Assembly (NCBI RefSeq): GCF_016863035.1
Contig: NZ_BOOC01000018.1
Location: 1 to 64,000, forward strand
DNA length: 64,000 bases
Source: Microbispora corallina
GTDB lineage: Bacteria; Actinomycetota; Actinomycetes; Streptosporangiales; Streptosporangiaceae
Reading direction: 5' to 3'
The stretch's first letter is position 1. Each line of letters begins with the position of its first letter. Under the pieces are notes generated by a model. The model had not been told where the DNA came from. It saw only the letters and a program-made list of their open reading frames with translations, and did no database searches. The position numbers and the translations under genes are program-made. Positions 24,679-33,145 of this stretch are shown here, in pieces.

Positions 24679-25581
24679 GTGACTTCGCAGAGCATCACCG
24701 CCGCGGCGGCGGGCACCTGGACGCTGGGCGACCTGACGGTCAACCGGATGGGATTCGGCGCGATGCGGCTGACGGGGGGCCGCCCCTTCCACCGCGATCC
24801 CCCGAGCGACCGCGACCGCGTCATCGCTGTGCTCCGGCGCGCGGTCGACCTGGGGGTCGACCACATCGACACGGCCTCCTTCTACTTCTCCCCGCTGCGC
24901 TCGGCCAACGAGCTCATCACCAGCGCGCTGGCGCCGTACCCGGACGGTCTCGTCATCGCCACGAAGGTGGGCCCCGGGCGCGACCCGTCCGGCGCGTGGC
25001 TGCCCATGGCACGCCCCGACCAGCTGCGCGGCCAGGTCGAGGAGAACCTCCGGCAGCTCGGCCGTGACCACCTCGACCTGGTCAACCTCCGCGTCATGCG
25101 GCTCGACTCGGTGGCCGAGCACTTCGGCGCCCTGGCCGAGCTGCGGGAGGCCGGCCTCATCCGGCACCTCGGCCTCTCCGGCGTCCGGCCCGGGCACCTC
25201 GCCGAGGCGCAGGCCATCGCGCCCGTCGTCTGCGTGCAGAACCGGTTCGGCATCGGGGCGGCGGAGGAGGACCACGCGTTCGTGCGCCTGTGCGGCGAGC
25301 GGGGCGTCGCGTTCACGCCGTTCTTCGCCGTCGCGGGGCAGGGGCGCGTGTCGGGCGCGAGCGGGGACGACGCCGAGGAGGTGCTCCACGTCGCCCGCGC
25401 GCACGGGGTGAGTGCCGCGCAGGTACGGCTGGCCTGGACGCTCCAGCTCGGGCCCCACATGCTGGCCATCCCGGGCACGGGCGACCCCGATCACCTGACG
25501 GAGAACGTCGCGGCGGGCGCGCTCCGGCTCACGGACGACGAGATGGCCCGCCTCACGTCCCTGCGGGATCCCGGAGCGTGA
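24679..25581 (+). CDS. Aldo/keto reductase
   Basis: A 300-aa NADPH-dependent (beta/alpha)8 oxidoreductase. WTLGDLTVNRMGFGAMRLTGG opens the barrel. DHIDTASFY carries the catalytic Asp and Tyr and ATKVG the catalytic Lys. LDLVNLRVM stands where many AKRs have a His, a replacement seen in this actinobacterial subgroup. The cofactor-binding end is AIPGTGDPDHLTENVAAG. GTG 24679 is chosen by homology; no ribosome site is visible. It converges with the acyltransferase gene and overlaps it by 29 nt. Substrate not predictable. Confidence 0.88.
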   Translation: MTSQSITAAAAGTWTLGDLTVNRMGFGAMRLTGGRPFHRDPPSDRDRVIAVLRRAVDLGVDHIDTASFYFSPLRSANELITSALAPYPDGLVIATKVGPGRDPSGAWLPMARPDQLRGQVEENLRQLGRDHLDLVNLRVMRLDSVAEHFGALAELREAGLIRHLGLSGVRPGHLAEAQAIAPVVCVQNRFGIGAAEEDHAFVRLCGERGVAFTPFFAVAGQGRVSGASGDDAEEVLHVARAHGVSAAQVRLAWTLQLGPHMLAIPGTGDPDHLTENVAAGALRLTDDEMARLTSLRDPGA

Positions 25582-26704
25582 CAGGCCGGGGGCTCCCGCG
25601 CCCCGACAGTCGCCGGCCGAGGCGCTGCGCGGGAGCCTCGATCAGCCGGTGGGTCAGGTAGCCGAGCGGCACCAGGATGAGGAAGAACAACGGGAGGTTG
25701 GGGCTCAGCCGCAGCAGGAGCGGGTGGAGGAGGTAGAGCGAGAAGCTGATCACCCCCAGATGGCTGAGCCAGCGGGGGAACGACCGGTGCCGCAGGGCGA
25801 ACGCCGCCGCGAAGAACGCCGTGGCCAGCACGAGCGCGGGCGCCCAGCCAGGATCGTCCTTGGCCGGGACGCCGCAGACCAGGACGGCGAGCACGGCGGC
25901 CACGGCCCAGCGCCACCGGATCGTCCCCTGCTCGGCCCGGTGCACGGCCGTGCCCGCGAACATCGCGGCGAGGATGACGAGGCCCTGCCAGGCGCCGATC
26001 CGGCTGCCCAGGACGACCAGGGCCAGCCCCAGCAGCCCGCCCGCGACGGCGACGGCAGCGCGCGTCCCACCCCGCGCCCGTGCCGTCGCGACCACGACCG
26101 CGGCCGCCGCCAGGGCGAGGAGCGCGGCGAGCAGGTCGGCCCGCCCGCTGATGACGGGCCGGGGCAGCAACGCCCCGAGGAGCACGCCGAGCACCGCCAG
26201 GACGACGGCGATCGGCGCCGACCGGTGCGCCTGCCGCGTGGCGTACAGGGCCACGGTCAGCAGGTAGAACGCCATCTCGTAGGAGAGCGTCCACATCACG
26301 TTGATGACCGCCGGGACGCCCAGCAGCTCCTGCAGCATCGTCACGTTGCCGAGCACGACGACGGACAGGGGTCGCCGGCCCAGGCCCGGGTGGAGGGCGA
26401 ACGCCCCGGCGTACCCGAGCAGGAGGGCCAGGGCGGCCGCGGTGAGCAGCAGCGGCAGCAGGCGGAACGCCCGGCCGATCCAGAACGCCCGCAGGTCTCC
26501 CCGCCGTTCCAGCGACGCGGGGATGATGTAGCCGCTGACCAGGAAGAACACGAACACGCCCCATGTGCCGACGTCGATCCTGCGGTCGACGGCCGCCCAT
26601 GCCCCGGGGATGAACGTCCACGCCGAGTGGTGGAGCGCGACGGCCAGGGCGGCCGGCCCCCGCAGGGCGTCGAGCCAGGCGAGCCGGGACGGATTCGGGG
26701 CCAT
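25553..26704 (-). CDS. Acyltransferase 3 family membrane protein
   Basis: A 383-aa multi-pass protein. The family signature is at the N-terminus: RLAWLDALRGPAALAVALHHSA with the catalytic His pair region, then FVFFLVSGYIIPASLERR. About ten membrane helices follow, ending in LGVISFSLYLLHPLLLRL and LGYLTHRLIEAPAQRLGRR. These enzymes O-acetylate sugars, lipids or antibiotics using acyl-CoA (family knowledge). ATG 26704 matches the family start; upstream bases lack a strong ribosome site. No glycan operon is adjacent, so the acceptor is unknown. Confidence 0.88.
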   Translation of the reverse strand: MAPNPSRLAWLDALRGPAALAVALHHSAWTFIPGAWAAVDRRIDVGTWGVFVFFLVSGYIIPASLERRGDLRAFWIGRAFRLLPLLLTAAALALLLGYAGAFALHPGLGRRPLSVVVLGNVTMLQELLGVPAVINVMWTLSYEMAFYLLTVALYATRQAHRSAPIAVVLAVLGVLLGALLPRPVISGRADLLAALLALAAAAVVVATARARGGTRAAVAVAGGLLGLALVVLGSRIGAWQGLVILAAMFAGTAVHRAEQGTIRWRWAVAAVLAVLVCGVPAKDDPGWAPALVLATAFFAAAFALRHRSFPRWLSHLGVISFSLYLLHPLLLRLSPNLPLFFLILVPLGYLTHRLIEAPAQRLGRRLSGRGSPRPVTLRDPAGT

Positions 26705-26884
26705 TCGCGTGACTTTAGGCGATAGACCCTGATTACCGCGCTCCTCCCCCTCATCGACCCAAGGTCCGCTTGCCAGGCGACCCCGCCCGCCCGTCAGGCG
26801 AACCGGGCGCTCATCCGCAAGCCGAGCCGCGCCGCCGGGCCGCACCGCCGGTCCTCAAGGCGATCTGGGCCGCCCGGCCGCCCG

Positions 26885-28285
26885 TCAGGCGAGCGGGATT
26901 CGCAGGACGAAGCGGGCTCCACCGCTGGGCGCGTCGCCGACCTCCAGCGTCCCGCCGTGGGCGTGGGCGATCTCCCTCGCGATCGCCAGGCCGAGCCCGG
27001 TGCCGCCGCGGTCCCGGCTGCGGGCGTCGTCGAGCCGGGCGAACCGCTCGAAGATCCGCTCCCGGTCCGCCACGGGGATCCCGGCTCCGTCGTCGGACAC
27101 GGAGAGCTCGGCGAACCCCCCGCACCGCCGCAGGTGGACCTCCACCGACGCCGCGGCGTGCCGCTGGGCGTTGTCCAGCAGGTTGGCGAGCACGCGGGCG
27201 ATCTGCGGACGTACCACGCGGACCAGGAGTCCCTCGTCGAGCCGCGTGCGCACCGGCCATCGGCCGACCGTAAGGGAGACCTCGTGCCGGACCAGCTCCG
27301 GCAGGTCCACCGGGGCCCGCCCGGCGCCGTCGGCGGCCTCGACCCGGGTCAGCAGGAGCAGGTCCGCGACGATGGCCTCCAGCCGGTCCACGTCGGACAG
27401 CGCACAGTCGATCATCGTGGGCACGTCCGTATCCTCGGGGTACAGCCGGCACTCCTCCAGCTCCGCCCGGAGTCCGGCGAGAGGGGTCCGCAGCTCGTGG
27501 GAGGCGTCGGCCGCGAACCGCCGCAGCTCGCGGAGCACATGGTCGCTGCGCCGTTTGACGTCCCCGATGCGGCTCAGCGCGCCGTTGACGCTGTGGGCGA
27601 GACGCGCGATCTCGTCGTCTCCGCCCGGCTCGGGCACCCGCGCGCCCGGTTCGTCCATGTCGATCGCGGCGAGCCGCCGGCGGATGTCCTCGACCGGTCT
27701 GAGGGCTCGCCCGGTGATCCACCAGGTCGACAGCGCGGCCAGGGTCGTCAGGAGAGCTTCCTGGAGGCCCAGGAACCTGGTGAAGACGAGGGCGGGGGTG
27801 AGCCGGGCGCCCAGCCGGCCCGCGTAGATCACGGCAGTGCGGGGCCCCGTCCCGACGCCCAGCGCGGCGAGCCGTACGCGTACCAGAGGCGCGCGTCCGT
27901 GGATCCGGACGTCCTGCTCGGGGCCGTCCCCCGGTGGCCGGACCGAGGCGGGGGGCGGGAGCCCCCGCGCGTCCCTCGCCGCGTCGAGCACCCGGTGACC
28001 CAGCGCCACCACCTGGACCAGGTCGACGCCCGCGACCTTCGGGACGATCGGGGTGGCGAGCGCCCCGGCCCGCAGCGCCGCGGCGACGAGGGCGTTCTGC
28101 CCCCGGTCGCTCAGCCGGAGCGTGCCGTGGAACGCCCGCTGCTCGGCTTCGCTCGCCATCGCGTTCGCGGGCAGCAGGAGGAGCATCGTCAGGACGGCGA
28201 CGAGGGCGGTGACCCGCCCGCGGATCGTGCCCGGCCATCTCGGACGACCCGGCGCACGCGCGTGACAACGGACTCGATCGACCAC
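26885..28285 (-). CDS. Orphan sensor histidine kinase
   Basis: About 466 aa. A first membrane helix (TALVAVLTMLLLLPANA), an extracytoplasmic sensor of about 120 aa, a second helix (LLTTLAALSTWWITG) and HAMP. HisKA has FAADASHELRTPLAGLRAE. HATPase has [28 protein letters not shown] and GGTGLGLAIA. GTG 28285 is preferred over ATG 28321 because GAGGGG lies 6 nt upstream, and TATACA beside 28321 looks like a -10 box. No response regulator gene is adjacent; the partner must be elsewhere. Signal unknown. Confidence 0.85.
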   Translation of the reverse strand: MVDRVRCHARAPGRPRWPGTIRGRVTALVAVLTMLLLLPANAMASEAEQRAFHGTLRLSDRGQNALVAAALRAGALATPIVPKVAGVDLVQVVALGHRVLDAARDARGLPPPASVRPPGDGPEQDVRIHGRAPLVRVRLAALGVGTGPRTAVIYAGRLGARLTPALVFTRFLGLQEALLTTLAALSTWWITGRALRPVEDIRRRLAAIDMDEPGARVPEPGGDDEIARLAHSVNGALSRIGDVKRRSDHVLRELRRFAADASHELRTPLAGLRAELEECRLYPEDTDVPTMIDCALSDVDRLEAIVADLLLLTRVEAADGAGRAPVDLPELVRHEVSLTVGRWPVRTRLDEGLLVRVVRPQIARVLANLLDNAQRHAAASVEVHLRRCGGFAELSVSDDGAGIPVADRERIFERFARLDDARSRDRGGTGLGLAIAREIAHAHGGTLEVGDAPSGGARFVLRIPLA

Positions 28286-28362
28286 GACGTCCCCCTCGCC
28301 TGTCGGCGCATCGCTCTCCATACTGTATACCGCATGCAGCGCGGAATTGTTCCCGCAGGGGT

Positions 28363-28827
28363 TCAGCCGCCGGCTGGGGGCTCAGGAGCCCGCGGCCCCC
28401 GATAGGGGAGCGTCGAGCTGTAGACGATATTGGTGGTCGTGCTGCCGAACTGGGCCAGTTCGTCCACGATCCGCTCCAGGTGAGCCATCGAGGTCGCCGC
28501 CACCTTGAGGGTGTAGCAGTCGTCCCCGGTCGTCCTGAGGCACTCCAGGATCTCGAACCGCTCGGCGAGCAGGCGGCGCAGGGGCTCGTGACGGCTGCCC
28601 GGATACTTGAGCCGCACGATCGCGAGGACGGCGAAGCCGGCCTTCTCCAGGTCGACCTCCGCGCGGTAGCCGATGACGACCCCGTTCGCCTCCAGCCGCC
28701 TGACCCGCTCCGTCGTGGCCGAGGGGCTCAGGTTCACCTGTCGCGCCAGCTCGGTGATCGTGATGCGGCCGTCCCGCTGGAGCTCGGCGAGGATCGCCCA
28801 GTCGATCGCGTCGAGATTCCCGGTCAT
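28363..28827 (-). CDS. Lrp/AsnC family regulator
   Basis: A 154-aa protein. The N-terminal helix-turn-helix is LDAIDWAILAELQRDGRITI, then ELARQVNLSPSATTERVRRL. The RAM ligand-binding domain follows (GFAVLAIVRLKYPG, CLRTTGDDCYTLKVAATSM, TTTNIVYSSTLPY). Lrp proteins sense amino acids as octamers. ATG 28827 matches the family start. It diverges from the LLM-deaminase operon, so that operon is a candidate target, along with itself. Confidence 0.9.
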   Translation of the reverse strand: MTGNLDAIDWAILAELQRDGRITITELARQVNLSPSATTERVRRLEANGVVIGYRAEVDLEKAGFAVLAIVRLKYPGSRHEPLRRLLAERFEILECLRTTGDDCYTLKVAATSMAHLERIVDELAQFGSTTTNIVYSSTLPYRGPRAPEPPAGG

Positions 28828-28920
28828 CGTGTCACCGTACCGGGATTTCCACGGCCGATCCCCGTCCATCCCGTGATATTTCCCTTCAGGCGGCCCGTAC
28901 CACCTGGATAGCCTGAACCG

Positions 28921-29790
28921 GTGCGGTTAGGCGTCAACGTCCCCAACTTCGGTCCCGGCACGGACCCGGGCGTGCTCCTCCGGTGGGCCCGGCTGGTGGA
29001 GTCCCTCGGCTTCGACCTGCTGATGGTCTCCGACCACGTGGTGATCACGCCGGACGTCGCCGAGCAGTATCCGCCGCCCTTCTTCGAGCCGTTCACGACC
29101 CTCGCCTGGCTCGCGGGCGTCACCGAGCGCGTCCGGCTCGGCACGACGGTCCTGATCGCACCGTACCGGCATCCCCTGCTGGTCGCCCGGATGGCCGCGA
29201 ACCTCGACCGGATCAGCGGAGGGCGGCTCGTCCTCGGCGTCGGCGTGGGGTGGGCGCGGCAGGAGTTCGCCGCCCTGGGGGCGCCGTTCCACCGGCGCGG
29301 GGAGCTGACGGACGACCTGGTCACCACGCTGCGCGCCGCCTGGGACGACCGCGACGACTACGGCGAGGGGCGGATACCGATCTGGATCGGCGGCAACAGC
29401 GACGCGGGCATCCGCCGGGCGGTACGGCTGGGCGACGCCTGGCATCCGCTGCGCACCACGCTCCCGTGGCTGGAGGAGGCCGTCGGCCGGATTCGGGCGA
29501 TGGCCGGAGAGGAGGGGCGGCCCGTGCCCGGTCTCGCCCCCCGGATCGCGCTGCGCCTCACCGACTCCCCCGTCACCTCCCCCGGCAGGCTCGCCGGCGA
29601 AGGCACGGTCGACCAGGTTTTGGACGACCTTCACCGCCTGCGCCGCCTCGGCGCCGGCACCGTCGTGCTCGACCCGTTCGACGACGACCCGCGCGAGACG
29701 TGCCACCCCGAGATCGCGTGGCGGCGGCTGGCGACCGTGCACGCGGCATGGACCGGCGCCCGGCGCCAATCGAGAACGGAGATTACGTGA
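28921..29790 (+). CDS. LLM-class (F420-dependent) oxidoreductase
   Basis: A 289-aa luciferase-like TIM barrel. VRLGVNVPNFGPGTDPGVLLRWARLVE starts the fold. LLMVSDHVVI, RVRLGTTVLIAPYRHPLLVAR and LDRISGGRLVLGVGVGWARQEF match the F420-binding subgroup. GTG 28921 probably begins a leaderless mRNA, since GATAGCCT lies about 7-14 nt upstream and no ribosome site is present. The stop overlaps the deaminase GTG (GTGA), so both are made together. Substrate unknown. Confidence 0.88.
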   Translation: MRLGVNVPNFGPGTDPGVLLRWARLVESLGFDLLMVSDHVVITPDVAEQYPPPFFEPFTTLAWLAGVTERVRLGTTVLIAPYRHPLLVARMAANLDRISGGRLVLGVGVGWARQEFAALGAPFHRRGELTDDLVTTLRAAWDDRDDYGEGRIPIWIGGNSDAGIRRAVRLGDAWHPLRTTLPWLEEAVGRIRAMAGEEGRPVPGLAPRIALRLTDSPVTSPGRLAGEGTVDQVLDDLHRLRRLGAGTVVLDPFDDDPRETCHPEIAWRRLATVHAAWTGARRQSRTEIT

Positions 29791-30209
29791 CCGACGACGA
29801 ACGCTTCCTCCGCAGGGCCATCGAGCTGGCGGCGTCCGCCCGGGAGGGCGGCGACCCGCCGTTCGGGTCGCTGCTGGTCGGCCCGGACGGCGACGTGCTC
29901 GCCGAGGAGCGCAACACGACGATCCGCGACGCCGACATCACGGCCCACCCGGAGCTGAAGCTGGCCAGGTGGGCCGCCCGGGAGCTCGACCCGGCCACGG
30001 CCGCGGCGACCACGATGTACACGAGCTGCCAGCCCTGCGGCATGTGCGCCGGGGCCATCGAGCGGTCGGGCCTCGGCCGGGTCGTGTTCGCCCTGTCGGC
30101 CGGGCAGCTCAGCGACCTCAAGCCGCCCGCCGGGCCGCCGGCCGTACGGCTGGAGGGCCCGGCGCTGTACGACGAGGCCCGCCGGCCGGTCGAGGGTTAC
30201 TACGTCTGA
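29787..30209 (+). CDS. Nucleoside deaminase (CDA fold)
   Basis: A 140-aa zinc deaminase: FLRRAIELAASAREGGDPPFGSLLV, then the metal/catalytic motif ITAHPELKLARWAA and the second motif SCQPCGMCAGAI (PCxxC). The first motif is HPE instead of the usual HAE, with the His ligand and the catalytic Glu kept. The length fits guanine/cytosine-type deaminases. GTG 29787 overlaps the LLM stop, so it belongs to a two-gene operon. Together they may modify a purine or pyrimidine-like compound, but no pathway gene proves this. Confidence 0.87.
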   Translation: MTDDERFLRRAIELAASAREGGDPPFGSLLVGPDGDVLAEERNTTIRDADITAHPELKLARWAARELDPATAAATTMYTSCQPCGMCAGAIERSGLGRVVFALSAGQLSDLKPPAGPPAVRLEGPALYDEARRPVEGYYV

Positions 30210-30272
30210 CCAGCGGACGACCGTGCCGGGTCGCCGGCGCGGCGAGATCGGGCCGCGAAGTACGATCGCGGG

Positions 30273-30809
30273 ATGACGGAAAAGACCGAAACCGTGCCCG
30301 GATGGCTCGCTCCGGACGAGCTGGAGTCGGTACGGGGACGCATGCCGATCCTGTACATCGACGCCGTGCCCGTGCGGGTCGACGACACCGGCACGGTGAC
30401 CCGGGTCGGTCTGCTGCTGCGGATCGGCTCCGACGGCACCGTCAGCCGCGCGCTCGTCTCCGGGCGCGTCCTCTACCACGAGCGGGTCCGCGACGCGCTG
30501 CTGCGGCATCTGGAGAAGGACCTCGGGCCGGTGGCGCTTCCCCACGTGCCGATCTCGCCCCAGCCGTTCACGATCGCCGAGTACTTCCCCACCCCGGGCG
30601 TCACGTCGTATCACGACCCGCGCCAGCACGCGGTCTCGCTGGCGTACATCGTCCCGGTCGCCGGCGACTGCCGTCCCCGCCAGGACGCGCTCGACCTCGT
30701 GTGGTTCACCCCCGAGGAGGCCGCCTCGCCGCTCGTCCAGCAGGAGATGACGGGCGGCCAGGGCGTGCTTCTCAAGCAGGCTCTCGCCCACGTCGGCCGC
30801 CTCACCTGA
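30273..30809 (+). CDS. DUF4916 (Nudix-like) protein
   Basis: A 178-aa protein: VPGWLAPDELESVRGRMPILYIDAVPVRV, GLLLRIGSDGTVSRALVSGRVLYHERVRDALLRHLEKDLG, and a C-terminal LVWFTPEEAASPLVQQEM. The fold order and length fit DUF4916, a Nudix-superfamily offshoot. The Nudix box is degenerate: GRVLYHERVRDALLRHLEKD lacks the REUxEE core, so pyrophosphatase activity is doubtful. It stands alone, 63 nt after the deaminase, and may be co-transcribed. Confidence 0.8.
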   Translation: MTEKTETVPGWLAPDELESVRGRMPILYIDAVPVRVDDTGTVTRVGLLLRIGSDGTVSRALVSGRVLYHERVRDALLRHLEKDLGPVALPHVPISPQPFTIAEYFPTPGVTSYHDPRQHAVSLAYIVPVAGDCRPRQDALDLVWFTPEEAASPLVQQEMTGGQGVLLKQALAHVGRLT

Positions 30810-30880
30810 CCCGTCGCGGGCACCGAGGCGCCTCATTCGGTAAAGCGTTCTTGACAGATTTCCGAGCGGGAAAAGCGCGT

Positions 30881-30902
30881 CGGGTGAGAGCGCTCTCACC
30901 CG
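30881..30902. promoter_or_regulatory. Perfect 22-bp palindrome, LacI-operator-like or terminator hairpin
   Basis: Each half is CGGGTGAGAGC and its complement; the core GAGAGCGCTCTC equals the centre of the operator in front of the GH16 gene. It lies between two converging genes, so it could be a second LacI-type site at the 3' end of the GH16 gene or an 11-bp terminator stem. TTGACA at 30851-30856 is nearby but has no matching -10 box. Confidence 0.55.
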
Positions 30903-30916
30903 ATCCGACGGCCAAA

Positions 30917-30944
30917 GGGTGCCGGGGCGGCCGCCCCGGCACCC
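30917..30944 (-). terminator. Terminator hairpin after GH16 gene
   Basis: A perfect 28-bp palindrome (14-bp GC stem, half GGGTGCCGGGGCGG) begins 9 nt after the GH16 stop codon. No T-tract, as usual in actinomycetes. It may also stop transcripts from the DUF4916 side. Confidence 0.75.
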
Positions 30945-30952
30945 CGATGGAG

Positions 30953-32743
30953 CTAGCTGCCGTAGACCTGGAACTCGTAGAGCGAGTAGCCGTAGGCCGT
31001 GGCCCGCTGCGTGCCGTACACCCGGACGTACCGCCCCGAGCCGGAGACCGTCAGGTTCTGGTTTCCTCCGGTACCCGAGGTCGTGGAGTAGACGGTCGTC
31101 CACGTGGTGCCGTCGCCGGACGTCTGGATCTGGAAGGCCCTGCCGTAGGCGGCCTCCCAGTTCAGCGCGACCCGGCTGATCGTGTGCGTGGCGCCGAGGT
31201 CGACCTGGAGCCACTGCGGGTCGCTGAACGCGCTGGACCAGCGGGTGCCGGTGTTGCCGTCGACGGCGGCCGAGGCCGGGGTGCCGGCGTTCTCGGTCGA
31301 CGACGCGGTGGCCGGGTGGCCCTGCGACAGCAGCGTGCCGCCGCCGCCCCCGCCGCCGGGCGTGCCGTTCACCGCGAACTCGTACAACGAGTAGCCGTAC
31401 GCGGTCGCCCGTTGGGTGCCGTACATCCGGATGTACCGGCCCGTGCCGGTCACCGCCAGGTCGTCGGTCCCTCCGTCACCCGTGGTGGTGGAGTAGATCG
31501 TCGTCCAGTTGGCGCCGTCCTGTGACGTCTGTATCTGGTACGCCCTGCCGTACGCGGCCTCCCAGTTCAGCGTCACGTGGCTGATGGTGTACGACTGGCC
31601 GAGGTCCACCTGGAGCCACTGCGGGTCGCTGAAGCCGCTCGCCCAGCGGGTCCCGGTGTTGCCGTCGGTGGCGTTGGCCGGGCCGAGGGTGCCGTTCTCG
31701 GACGAGGACGCCGTGGTCGTCTTGCCCTGGGCGATGTTGCTGCCATCGCCACCGCCACCGCCGCTGCCGGGGCCCTTGTTGTAGACGGCGACCCAGTCGA
31801 TGTTCATCTGGCCGCCGGAGACCGTGGAGGCGTTGGGGCCGCCCCCGAAGGCCGCGGGGAACCCGCCGCCCATGGCCAGGTCGTAGATGATGAAGAACGG
31901 GTGGTCGACCGCGTTGGCCCAGGTGGTGGCGTCCACGCGGTTGGCCGGCAGGGTGAAGTAGTTGGTCCCGTCGAGGTACCAGCGGATCTGCTCGGGCGAG
32001 ACGGACCGGTCGATCTCCACGGCGTAGGTGTGGTAGCCGGTCTGGCAGCCCGAGCAGGCGCGCTCGCCGCTGCCGATGCCGCTCGACTCGTTGCACGGCC
32101 CGCCGGGGTTGGTCCCGCAGTGAAGGGTGCCGAAGACCGAGCTGCGGCCGTTGATGTCCTCGAGGATGTCGATCTCACCGCTCGTCGGCCATGAGATGCC
32201 GGACCGCAGGGGCGCGCCGAGCATCCAGAACGCCGGCCAGTAGCCCGCGCCGTTCGCCGTCGTGACGTTGGGCTGCTGGATCGACGACTCCATGCGGACG
32301 ACGCCGCCGGCGGGAGCCCCGAACGTGGCCGCCTGGGTCTCGATGCGCCCGGACGTCCAGCCGGAGGACGGGTTGGTGCCGGAGTGCAGCGCCCGGAGGA
32401 CCAGGTGCCCGTTCCCGTCCTGGAAGACGTTCGCCGTGCTGTTGGTCATCGTCTCGATCTCACCGGTGCCGAAGCTGCTGCCCGGACCGGTGTCGTACTT
32501 CCAGGTGCCGGTGTCCACACCCGTGCCCGCGGCGCCGTTGAAGTCGTCGCTCCAGGTGAGCGTGAATCCGGCCGGGGGTGCGGGGACGGCGGCGTTGGCG
32601 GTTCCGGGGACGGCGACGGCCGTGGCCGTCGCGACTCCGAGAGTGCCGAGCGCCAGGACGACGGCAGAGGCACCTGCCTTGAGACGCAGGCCCAGACGAC
32701 GGGCGCTGCCTCCCACGTCCGCGCGTTCGCGCGTTCCTGACAT
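30953..32743 (-). CDS. Secreted GH16 beta-glucanase with two discoidin (CBM32-like) domains
   Basis: A 596-aa secreted enzyme. The signal peptide (1-51) ends near ANA-AVP. The GH16 domain (about 55-325) carries the catalytic motif GEIDILEDING, with nucleophile Glu190, Asp192 and acid/base Glu195, plus SGRIETQ and NGAGYWPAFWMLG as in laminarinase-type enzymes, so beta-1,3-glucan is the likely substrate. A Gly-rich linker leads to two near-duplicate F5/8-C domains (NIAQGKTTTASSS..., TLLSQGHPATASSTE...), each about 125 aa and ending YGYSLYEFxVxG. ATG 32743 has AAAGGGAG 6 nt upstream. A LacI-type operator lies about 150 bp upstream. Confidence 0.93.
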   Translation of the reverse strand: MSGTRERADVGGSARRLGLRLKAGASAVVLALGTLGVATATAVAVPGTANAAVPAPPAGFTLTWSDDFNGAAGTGVDTGTWKYDTGPGSSFGTGEIETMTNSTANVFQDGNGHLVLRALHSGTNPSSGWTSGRIETQAATFGAPAGGVVRMESSIQQPNVTTANGAGYWPAFWMLGAPLRSGISWPTSGEIDILEDINGRSSVFGTLHCGTNPGGPCNESSGIGSGERACSGCQTGYHTYAVEIDRSVSPEQIRWYLDGTNYFTLPANRVDATTWANAVDHPFFIIYDLAMGGGFPAAFGGGPNASTVSGGQMNIDWVAVYNKGPGSGGGGGDGSNIAQGKTTTASSSENGTLGPANATDGNTGTRWASGFSDPQWLQVDLGQSYTISHVTLNWEAAYGRAYQIQTSQDGANWTTIYSTTTGDGGTDDLAVTGTGRYIRMYGTQRATAYGYSLYEFAVNGTPGGGGGGGTLLSQGHPATASSTENAGTPASAAVDGNTGTRWSSAFSDPQWLQVDLGATHTISRVALNWEAAYGRAFQIQTSGDGTTWTTVYSTTSGTGGNQNLTVSGSGRYVRVYGTQRATAYGYSLYEFQVYGS

Positions 32744-32894
32744 GGGTTCTCCCTTTGATCGAGGACCGGTCCGCCGGGGGGGTGACGCGCGGGGCGCGCC
32801 GGCACGCCCTCCGGACCGCGGGAACAGGGAGGAGAAGGGGGCGCCGGACTGTGGCCCGCGCGGGCCACAGGGACGGATCGGTCGAACTCTGGTA

Positions 32895-32908
32895 AGAGAG
32901 CGCTCTCT
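32895..32908. promoter_or_regulatory. LacI-type operator upstream of GH16 gene
   Basis: A perfect 14-bp palindrome AGAGAGCGCTCTCT with the GAGAGCGCTCTC core typical of actinobacterial LacI/CebR-family repressors. It directly follows the predicted -10 on the minus strand, so bound repressor would block initiation. Confidence 0.72.
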
Positions 32909-32916
32909 CGGGCGAG

Positions 32917-32945
32917 AGTACCACCGGCTCTCCGCCAAGAGTCAA
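32917..32945 (-). promoter_or_regulatory. Probable promoter of GH16 gene
   Basis: On the minus strand TTGACT (32940-32945) is followed after 17 nt by GGTACT (32917-32922), with TACTCT as an overlapping alternative. The operator at 32895 sits just downstream. A leader of about 160 nt precedes the ATG. Confidence 0.5.
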
Positions 32946-32973
32946 CACCTTAGTAAAAGGCGTGAAATTAGAT

Positions 32974-33010
32974 CGGCGCCGGGCCGGGAGGTTCCACCGG
33001 CCCGGCGCCG
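32974..33010 (-). terminator. Terminator hairpin between xylanase and GH16 genes
   Basis: A perfect 14-bp stem (CGGCGCCGGGCCGG and complement) with a 9-nt loop, 135 nt after the xylanase stop. On the minus strand it is followed by the T/A-rich ATCTAATTT. It isolates the GH16 promoter from xylanase read-through. Confidence 0.7.
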
Positions 33011-33145
33011 CGAGCGGGGAGTGGCAGCCGCGGGGTCCCGGCGCCCCCACCGGGACAACCCCCGCGGATCCCCGCCGTCACAGGGAGGCGAAGGCGATCG
33101 GCCGCGGCGGAGGACGACCCTCCGGTCCCCCGCCGCGACCGCGGC

